The position numbers and the translations under genes are program-made. The notes under the pieces were generated by a model. The model was not told where the DNA came from and made no database searches. It was given only the letters and a program-made list of their open reading frames with translations. DNA of 64,000 nucleotides from Gyrodactylus bullatarudis (taxonomy: Eukaryota; Platyhelminthes; Monogenea; Gyrodactylidea; Gyrodactylidae), in the NCBI GenBank assembly GCA_012064415.1, contig SSNU01000063.1, positions 965,977 through 1,029,976 on the forward strand. The letters are read 5' to 3'. The stretch's first letter is position 1. The number at the start of each line of letters is the position of its first letter. Below, piece after piece: positions 13,466 through 22,600 of this stretch.

Positions 13466-16400
13466 TCAATCCTTTTTGCTGGCAATACGAGCACTTCTAC
13501 GACGAGTTGGAGTTAAACTGGAATCTTTGCTGGCTACGGAGGAATCCTGTTTAAAACAAGTAAATTAAGACAAATTGAATAAATATCAAATTAAAACATA
13601 CATCATCGAACAGATCAGATTTAACTTCAAAATTAGACAGGGGATTAGTATCACTAAGATCTTCGAATCTTATTTTGGGTCTAGGAATATTTGAAACAAG
13701 GTTTTCTTTAATATCCTGTGATTGTTTGGGAGTAATTTTCTTCGAATTTAACATCTTTTGAGGAGTCTTAACTTCAGGTGTATTTTGATCAACTTTTTTG
13801 CCAGAACGCAATTTTTTTGGGCTGACAGATAAGTCACCGTTGGATCGATCTGAGTTATTTTCTATACTAGAATCTAGAATTCGTTTTCTAGCAGGCGTTG
13901 ATGAATCAAAATTTATACTTTGATTCTTGGGACATGACTTAGACTGGATTTTTGGGGATGCGCAAACAGAAGCTGATGATGGTGATTTAATCATGCTTTC
14001 GTTAAATTTTGAATTCGAAATTTTCTTGGAAGGACTCTTGATGGATAAACCTGATTCTGATTTCTCCGAGTTACTTTCATTGCCGTTGGCCAAATCTGCA
14101 AAATTACCAGACATTTCTTTTTTATTCGGGGAGGTCAACTGCTTCTGAGTTTTGAGAGGAGAACCTATTGCTGAGTTGTTATTGCTTTTAGACGCGTTCA
14201 GTTTCTTCTTGGAAGGACTCTTGATGGATAAACCTGATTCTGATTTCTCCGAATTACTTTCATTGCCGTTGGCCAAATCTGCAAAATTACCAGACATTTC
14301 TTTTTTATTCGGGGAGGTCAACTGCTTCTGAGTTTTGAGAGGAGAACCTATTGCTGAGTTGTTATTGCTTTTAGACGCGTTCAGTTTCTTCTTGGAAGGA
14401 CTCTTGATGGATAAACCTGATTCTGATTTCTCCGAATTACTTTCATTGCCGTTGGCCAAATCTGCAACATTACCAGACATTTCTTTTTTATTCGGGGAGG
14501 TCAACTGCTTCTGAGTTTTGAGAGGAGAACCTATTGCTGAGTTGTTATTGCTTTTAGACGCGTTCAGTTTCTTCTTGGAAGGACTCTTTATTGTTGATTC
14601 TTTCTTTTTTGAAGCTTTCAAATCATTAACATCATTCGATATATTTACATCTTCTCTCATACTACTACTGACTATTATCGGTGGTTGAGATGATTCAATA
14701 AATTCAAATTCCTCTTGATCTATTTCTTTTATTTTTTTGGTTGAAATTAAATCTCCAGCTTCAGCTTCGTCAGACTCATCGTCTTCCAAAGGACGTTTGG
14801 CTGCAATTTTTTTATTTGTCTTCTTTGAAGAATCATTTTTTAATTTTTTTTTTGATTCTCTATCTTCAAATTCACTTTTGCATTCATCCAAAGTCCGCTT
14901 AATCGGTTTTTCTTTTGAAATATTTTCATTTTGTACTACTTTTGAAAGATCCTCCACTGATTTTTTTTGCAATTTTCCTTCTTTTACTTTTAATATGTCT
15001 GCCTCGGTAGGTTCAACAAATTCACCCCCCTTTTGAATTCTATTCATAATATTATCAAATTCACGGTTGTTTTTATCAATCTGTATGATAATATTACAAA
15101 CTCTTTTGAATGACGATAAATTCCTGAGAAAGCTGGGCGAGTATGATTCTAGAAGATTAATAAAAATTAATTTTTTTCTAGGGACAAAATTTCAATTAAA
15201 AAAAATTTCTTACCGATTATGGCATCTAATAAATCCATACATGGTTGAAGAGTGTCAGGTTGCCAAGAGTTGTCACTGATAAATTTGAGCATTCTTCCGA
15301 CTTCTCGATGATTTCTGCCAGAAACGGAGGATTTTAAAGTCCCTCTTCTATTCAATTCTCGTATGACCTAGAAGAAATATCATGATTAAAAAATTGGAAA
15401 ATTTCAATTTTAGCAAAGAAACTTACAGATATTGCAAATATGTGATCAGGTACAATTGGTTTCTTAACTGTGACATATTTATCAGTACCAGCAACTAGAA
15501 GCCGTTGGCGCTTAGAGGGCACTTTGTATGACAGACGGAGGGACTTGAAGAGAGCATCTGAATGATTGAATTTTCTGAGCAAATGGTCAACTTTAGTAAG
15601 GGGTTTGAGATTGTTTGTTATATAAGAATATTCGAATCTAGATATTTCTGTAGACTATCATAGAAGAATAGATAAAATTTTTAAATAATATTTTTATGAG
15701 GAAACTAACTTTGTGAATGAAAGGAGCTCTATTACCAGCGTGACCCCAATCCTTGGGACCGATTCTTGTGTTTGCATCTGATTCTTTCTGAAACCATTCT
15801 TTGCTCTTGAGATAAGCATCTTCATTTTTGTTCAAAATGTATGAAGCACCTTTCTCATTAGAAAAAAGTTCGGCGAGCTCATTCAATTTTGGATCAATAC
15901 CACCTGGGTTTCCAAGTTCGTGTTCAGGATCATATGTACTTTCAATTTTATCACATGGGAGATTCAAGTTGGAATCTGGAAGAGTCCATAGTGCACATTC
16001 ACCATTTTCACATCCAACAACGATGCTCTTGCAATAATCCTAAAATAAAAGTAAAAATTTAAAATAATACCGATTATTAAATAGATAACTCACTAATGAT
16101 GAGATTCCAAGACATGCAGATCTAGTTTTAAATTGGTAGATATCACTAAAATCTCTCATAGAAGTTAGTTTGATCATTTTATCAAGACCACACGAAATAA
16201 TAATTCCCTCGCCGGACCCATCAGGATTAGATGATAGTGAGATGTCTGAAATATACTTTAAATGTTTTCTATCAGAGAAAAGAGCTTGGTTTGAGCTTCC
16301 TCTGAGATCGAAACAAGATAGGTTATATCCATGAGAAGTGAACAATAAATTTGAAGAATGAGTTGGTTTAGCTATTTGTATGATGGGCTCATTTACAGAT

Positions 16401-17093
16401 AGAAGAGGATAGTTTTCTTTTACATCCATTCTTAAATCTATTATGTGTATTTTTCCAGCGAAGTCTCCAGCGTAGACTAAATCAGGAGAATTTCTATCAA
16501 TTGCAAGAGCTTGAGCAGGTTCAATTCCTTTGTTAAGAGGATAAGAAAAAAGTTCATCGCCTGTCGCTATTTCCCATTTCTTGAGGACAGATTCCGAACC
16601 AAGACTGAATACAGTGCTTTCATTTATACCGAACTTGCAACATGTTACTTTTCTGCAAAGAATTTTGAATAAAAATAAAAGTAGAAATTGATAAATATTG
16701 TGTGCCTACCCAGAACTTGTCTGCATTTTTCTCAAATGTGCTGTAGTTTTATCTGTAGTGCATAATCTAAGTACTCCGTTTTCTTCTCCGGCAAGAACTA
16801 ATTTGGAATTGGATTTTAGATCACAGCAAGTGGGCTTGTGAAAGAAGCCAGGAATTCTCCTCGAAAGTTTTGAATTTTTAAATTTGTAGATGTTGATCTA
16901 ATGTTAAAAGACACGAACTTACAGCTCTACCATTAGGAACCGCAAATTTGTACGGTGAACTATATGATTTAGTTACAAAACTAATTTGACCCTCTAGACG
17001 AAAAGTCTCAGGAGAGGGTATTGAGGACCAAATGGTCTCTATTTGCTTATCTGAATTGTACAAAGAAACAACGGATGGTAATTTTTGAGTCAT
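13466..17093 (-). CDS. UTP15: UTP15-like U3 small nucleolar RNA-associated protein with extended C-terminal tail
   Basis: UTP15 is a t-UTP/UTP-A subunit of the nucleolar small-subunit processome, needed for rDNA transcription and early 18S processing. Coding exons in transcript order: 17093–16923, 16897–16710, 16652–16094, 16039–15710, 15654–15427, 15367–15214, 15148–13602, 13546–13466 (1,085 aa). Residues about 50–335 are divergent WD40 blades (e.g. CCDLKSNSKLVLAGEENGVL, KVTCCKFGINESTVFS). Residues about 440–595 are the UTP15 C-terminal domain (LLRKFNHSDALF, VIRELNRRGTLKSSVSGRN). The order and spacing match human UTP15 (about 518 aa) from its N-terminus, which supports this start. Oddities: a 25-nt first intron; other introns of 54–65 nt; and an extra lysine/serine-rich tail of about 490 residues holding three 61-residue repeats and many SPxK sites. 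The stop is preceded by TPTRRRSARIASKKD. Confidence 0.92.
14023..14571 (-). repeat. Three 183-bp in-frame tandem repeats in UTP15 exon 7
   Basis: Three near-identical 183-bp units begin at 14023, 14206 and 14389, with partial units on both sides. Each encodes 61 residues (about residues 736–919 overall) containing KSPSKKKLNASKS, GSPLKTQKQ and TSPNKKEMSGN, ending in an acidic SEKSES stretch. A phenylalanine/valine swap and a few silent changes are the only differences noticed, indicating recent expansion or homogenisation. SPxK motifs suggest CDK-type phosphorylation; this is inference. Confidence 0.92.
16898..16922 (-). other. 25-nt micro-intron, UTP15 intron 1
   Basis: The donor is GTAAGT and the acceptor ACATTAG, with a branch-like TTTTAAC between. 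Removal joins ...AVPNGRA to INIYKFKNSK, which aligns without a gap to the human UTP15 stretch YAVTASSRIHIY. Retention shifts the frame and stops after 14 codons. No alternative acceptor nearby restores both frame and homology. Confidence 0.8.
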
Positions 17094-17389
17094 TCCTATT
17101 TTATTAAAAGCATGTACAAAGTTTGAAATTTTAAACTAGTTAAACAAAGTCACAAACCATTCAGTTGTTTTGCGGTACTTTGAGTTTTTTTTAAATTCAA
17201 TTTTTTAACATGAGTGATTCCGTATCACTGATTCAATCATTCATCAAGGTTCAAGTCGAACCGTTCAACCCATGGGTATAACTCTTAAGTCATACAAGTT
17301 TCTGTCAAGGAAATTGTGCTACAGTGTAGACAATTTAGTCAAAATAAAGCTAGATAGAAAAGAATAACATAATAAATTTAGAGTAAAAA

Positions 17390-17395
17390 TTTATT
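17390..17395 (-). terminator. Polyadenylation signal for the WW–SRI gene
   Basis: AATAAA on the minus strand about 40 nt after the stop codon at 17436. UTP15 starts about 300 bp further along the same strand. Confidence 0.6.
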
Positions 17396-17435
17396 CTTGA
17401 ATAATCATATTATAAAAATACACAATTATATCTGA

Positions 17436-19446
17436 TTATTTATCTTTATTTGGGTCTCTTTGTCGACTAAAGTTTTGATTGTTGATGATCATTCTCTTGT
17501 AAATTGAACCTTTTGATTCCATGTATTTTTTAACAAATGACGTTGCTCTGGATACAATAGCCTCATAAATCGGACCCTTTATTATTGATTCAGTAAATAA
17601 GCTATTAGAATTAGCTGCTTGACTCTCATGCAGTTTCTGAATTTCTTTCATGATTATAAGTTTCGCCAACTAAAATTTAATAATTTGTTAAAAATTTAAA
17701 GCATGAGCTATCAATTAAACTCACTTTCTGGGTCAAATAATGTAAATCTTCATCATTGGTAATCCTACCAACGATGCATCGGATGTCTCTGAATTTTCTA
17801 AGACAGTTATGAACAAGAATGTAAATCTATAAAAATAATCATTAATTTGATAAAAGTAATAACATAAAAACTAAAAAACAAACTTCAATGGCAAGGGTCT
17901 GTTCAGAAGGACCTTTAGGAGAGCAGGATTGATCAGACAGCTCATGGATTAACTCAAGGCATTGTTTTTCAAGAATAGAGCTCCGTATCCTTTCATACAT
18001 CTGAAAATGTTCATGAATAATATTTGATAAACTATTTTTGATGATAATAACATACTTTTTCAATTTCTGCATGTGTTATTTGATATCGATGAGCACGATT
18101 CCAATCGTAAGGTGCATCATCGTCTGATTCTGGCTCTGGTGAAATAGGAGGTGTCTTGAATGGTTGGTTACATAACTCTTGTTCTTGTTCATAAGTAAGT
18201 GGTTTATTTGTTTCAGGATTTAAAGATTCTATTGTTTTTTTGTCACTATCCCAAGGGTAAACAGGAGGATCCCATCGAGATATACGAGATTTTACATGAT
18301 AATAATAATAAGGATACTGATCACAATCACTTGAATTATTCGGAGCTCTAGCCCATCCAGGAGGTATAGGACTGGATCCATCTTCAGATAAATGTAAATG
18401 TAGGGTTGGTAAGGGTACTTTATCTGTTTGGGGACATTCTCGGCTAAAATGATTCTGCTAAAAATGTAAAATATTAATTCCTGTTCAAAAATTTGATGAT
18501 AATGAATATATTCAATTTGAAAATCAATAGTTAACACTCGCTAAAGTACATGTATATTTTATTCACAATCATAATGTATGCATCTTCAATACTAACCTTA
18601 AAATCGCCAGAGGATTCGATAGGATCTTTAGGTTTTAATTTACAGTTTGAGTTGTTATCCTTAGATCCATGAGTCTGGTTAAGACTAAAGCCATCGGAGC
18701 ACATATTTGGGTTTATTATATTGTCAAAAAGGTCAAACCCAGGAACGTAAGCTGTATTATTATTAGAACATTTTTGTTTATCTTTTTTAGTGTGTCCTGG
18801 TTGCCCATTAAGATTATCTAAAGGAAAAAGACAAAATTAAAAATAGCCTAGAGATCTAATACTGAGAATATAATTATGAATCAAATAGTATAAATATGTA
18901 CTTACTTGGCATCCGAGTAATCGAATTATCAAATGAGGAAGTTGGACTGGGAGCAGAACACGAGAGAGGAGACTTCACAAAATTTTTAGTACCACTGTTC
19001 TTAAGATCAGGTGAGATATCATCGTGTTTTATTTTGTTTTCTTGGTTATTAGTTAATCCAACAGCTTGTCTAGCTTCAGCGATAAACTCATCAGCTTCCA
19101 TAGAAATAAAAGGGTCTTGCTTGTTACGCCTGCGTGATGATGGTTCTCGATAATACTGACGATTTCTGTGTGAGCGATCATGTGAGTTTCTATACTTTGA
19201 ATGCTTAGAATGAGAATTTCTATTGTCTCGACTTCTGCGACCGCTTTTAGAAGAGGAAGATCTCGAGTTGTTACGATAACGAATGTCATCACTTTCCGAA
19301 CTGTGAGATGAATTTCTATAAGATCTCTTATGATAACTGGGAGATCTTCTTCTCATCTTTTTTCTGTGAGAACTAATGGAAGGCTCGCGACTAGAACGAT
19401 GAGGATATTTTTTTGTGGACCTATGTTTTTCATATTTATTTGGCAT
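17436..19446 (-). CDS. RS-rich protein with WW and SRI domains (SETD2-tail-like, no SET domain)
   Basis: Coding exons in transcript order: 19446–18906, 18817–18597, 18454–18056, 18000–17884, 17826–17725, 17669–17436 (537 aa; introns 88, 142, 55, 57, 55 nt). Residues 1–115 are an Arg/Ser-rich splicing-factor-like segment. A WW domain lies at about 283–325 (IPPGWARA ... YPYYYYHVKSRISRWDPP), with tryptophans at 288 and 315, about six residues further apart than usual. An SRI domain lies at about 418–525 (CIVGRITNDEDLHYLTQKLA ... SFVKKYMESKGSIYK), matching the human SETD2 block DCKVGRITTTEDFKHLARKL. SRI binds the phosphorylated CTD of RNA polymerase II. The catalytic SET domain is absent, and MED23 lies directly upstream, so it cannot be a missed 5' exon nearby. 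Exon 3 may use an alternative CAG three bases upstream. A poly(A) signal is at 17390–17395. Confidence 0.87.
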
Positions 19447-19683
19447 TTTAAATTTTATAATTATTAAAACAATTTATAAAAATGAATTGATTCATTTTTC
19501 AAAATTATTTGTTTGCAACGTAATACATATTGAAATATTTTATCTCAGATAAATTATCAATTTTTTCAAAATCCCTTAACTGTGAATGATAATTCTTTCG
19601 AAGAAATATCAAGTTTGAATAACAAATTTGAAAAGTTCATAACAAGATTTTAAAAATAAGATTCTATAAACTCTTGATCAAAA
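19447..19683. promoter_or_regulatory. Bidirectional promoter between the WW–SRI gene and MED23
   Basis: Only 237 bp separate the two divergent start codons, so both promoters and both 5' UTRs must lie here unless a non-coding exon overlaps the neighbour. The segment is AT-rich, with a GATAAATTATC inverted motif near 19550 but no clear TATA box or initiator. Co-regulation of the two polymerase-II-linked genes is inference. Confidence 0.6.
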
Positions 19684-22600
19684 ATGTCAAATAAAAAAGA
19701 TACTGAAATCATAAATGTACGGATAGATAAGTTTATCGATGAAATTAAAGTAAATCATTTCTTAAAATCGATGTAGTCTTCCAAAATAATTCGTTTATCA
19801 ATATCTCCTTGGTGCAATGACCTTAATACATATGATTGGGACAAATTCTTATGTGAACAGCTATGGAATGACATTAATCGATCAAAAATGGTTTGTTATT
19901 TTGCTCATTTGAATAGAAAGTATTTGCTCTTGAAAGTTACTTGAAGAAAATTGCTATTCTTCAGTCTGAAAGCATTATATCTGAATTAGTTTGGTGTTTG
20001 GATAATTTAATCGAAATGGGTCATTATAGTCCAAAGTTAGAGTTATTTTCTAATAATAATCTAGAGAAATTTCGAGAGCTTTGATTTTTTGTGATCAACT
20101 TAAATTTGAGAATTTGACATTCTTCTCAATTGCATACCAATTCCTTTACAAACTCATATTTTATTTGGACTATAAAAGTAACCGTGAAGTTTTCAACAAG
20201 ACCATTGAAAAAACTTTGACATTTCCTTCGCTTGAAAATATGACAATGCATACTGTTTCATGTCTTAGACCATTGATTGATGTACTTAATGCTCTGCTTT
20301 TTCGTCCAAACTGCTTAATGCCAGCCTATTTTGCCATGCATGAGCTGGTAAAGGTTTATCCCCCCAAATCGGAGGTACTTCCACACAAGGTAAATTTTAT
20401 TGTGTCCTCTATCATGGCTATGAGTTAATATTTGAATTTCTATATAGTTGATTTTAAATGAAGTCGAAAACTTCATGGATAGTTTTCTCAAACCTAGTCG
20501 TCTCCTGCATTCCTACGGTGAGTACTTGATACAAATTTTTAAACTAATACACATTATGATTATAATAAAACCATAATTTTTTAAAATAAACAATGTTTAT
20601 TAAACACTTATAAATGAATCCTTGAAATAAAAATAATCGTATAGCGTAAAGATTTTCGCAAAATTATAAAGACGAAAATGACGTAGGTATATTTGTCATT
20701 TCCTCAAAAAATTTACAAAATATCACACATTTCGATAGTGCATCTAAAAGCAAAATGTTGGGAAAAAGATAGTTTCTGTGTTAATTAGTCAAATTACTCA
20801 TTTAAAAAATTCTGTTAGAATAATATAGAATCTTGAAGATAATTAAGTACAAATGGGTGATAACGAAATAGCGACTTTATTTGGACGAAAAATTGAAATA
20901 GGATTTTTTCTTCTCAGCAGCTGAATTGAGTCTCTTCTTTCTCGTTCTTCCGAGTTTTGAGTTTTTTTCAATTGACGAGATATTTGAATCACTTAGATTT
21001 TCAATATCACAATATTTGAAATCTCCGCTATACATGATTTTCATAGAAGAAGTTTTGAAAAATATTCTTAAAAAATCATCTATTGTCTTTCCCTTGAATA
21101 TTGTAGCAGCACTAATATGCTCGCACAGGTATCCTTCTATTTTGGGTTGGCCACCGGAACAATTTTTAGTAGTTAAATCAAAAATTTTGTATATTGTATT
21201 GCTTGAATTTTTCCCACTCTAAAGATATTATCATCCCTTGATGGAAAAACCTTCAAGTGCTTAGAAATAGTTATTAAAAATTCTAGAATTTTCGAAAATT
21301 GGTCTGTATATTGGTTTGATTGATTTTGTAGTACTTTTGTTCTTTCAAAAAAAATTCTGAGCAGTGTTATTCACATAAGAGTACAGGCATTCAAAAGGAT
21401 TTTTGAGTCGCATATCAATAATCATTGCATTAGAGGATTCAGCAATATTCGAAGTTAATTGGCCAAATCTACATTTTTAAGTCATATTCCGCCCAATTCT
21501 GATGCGGAATTTCGTCCAAATAGTCAGCAACCCTTTCATTTTTTTCTCTGATAGTTTGCATGAGCTGATTAAATTGACTTTGATCTGGAGCTCTGGCAAT
21601 CTTGAAGAGCATGTGATTGAAGTTTAATTTAAACTTTGCCAGGATATTTTTACCAATGTGATACAGACTGTAACTATGAGCTGCATTCGGAATTACTGTG
21701 TTGACACTATTTATAAGACCCTTTTCTCTGTCTGATAGAATCACTAACTCATCATGGGCTCTAAGGTCCAAACTTTTGTCAAGATTTTTAAGAAAGTAAG
21801 TCCATGTTGTCTCATTTTCTGCTGGAACAATTGAAAGAGCAATAGGAAAGATCTTTTTGTTTTCGTCAAGTCCTGTTGCATAGAGAATCATGTAGTTTGA
21901 CTTGTTTTTAAAGTGGTAGCCATCAATCGCTATCAATGGGAGGGCGTATTGGAATGCTTGCTTTGATATATTGAGACAAATAAAAATAGACTTTAGTTCC
22001 TTCTCTTTTATCAGGATGTCTGTATGACTCATACAGTGTATGAGTTCCTGGATTGTTTAACTTATTCCATTGGAGAAAGCTTTCGATTTTCTTAAAACTC
22101 GAAAGAGTGCTATCATTCTTTCAAAGCTCTCCATGCTGACATATAATTTGTATTGATTCCATGTAGATTCTTCATGATATTAACACAATCCTATGGTTTT
22201 ATATTGATAAAATTTTCCGCTATAGGCTTCATAAAATTGGCTATTATACTCTGACTTGCTTTTAAAACATTCTGAAAAATGTAAAAAAAATAATTTCCCT
22301 TCAGGACAATTGTACTTTGCCAATTTCTTCAGATAAAACAAAGAATCTGACCTTCTGTTGAATCTGGCTCTGAATTGACAATTTTCCCTCTTACATTTTA
22401 CCGCATAGAATATTGAGCAGCCTTTATCATACGTTATGGGCTTAGATAGCATGATAGAGTAGTTGTGAAGAGCGATCTTAACGTCAGCTACGCTTGGGAA
22501 AGAATAACCAATCTCGAGCATGTTTTGAATAAGAAATAGATAAACAATTCCCATTTATTTGACCCAGTATATTTTTTTTAATGAGGAATTTCCATTTGTT

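Noticed and set aside
14737..15036. Plus-strand ORFs over UTP15 exon 7 (also 13927–14148)
   Set aside because: Shadows of the lysine/serine-rich tail; the antisense of AAA/TCA-rich coding DNA is open by composition.
15638..15967. Possible separate protein in UTP15 exon 4
   Set aside because: Although the segment after the WD40 blades is diverged, phases and the UTP15 C-terminal domain on the other side show it is the linker of the same protein.
18896..19153. ORFs in other frames over the RS-rich exon (also 19053–19292 −)
   Set aside because: Explained by the RS-domain frame, which splices cleanly into the WW and SRI exons.
20926..21222. Plus-strand 98-codon ORF in MED23 intron 5
   Set aside because: The opposite strand encodes the SWIM-like finger and C-terminal tail of the MULE, so this is its shadow.
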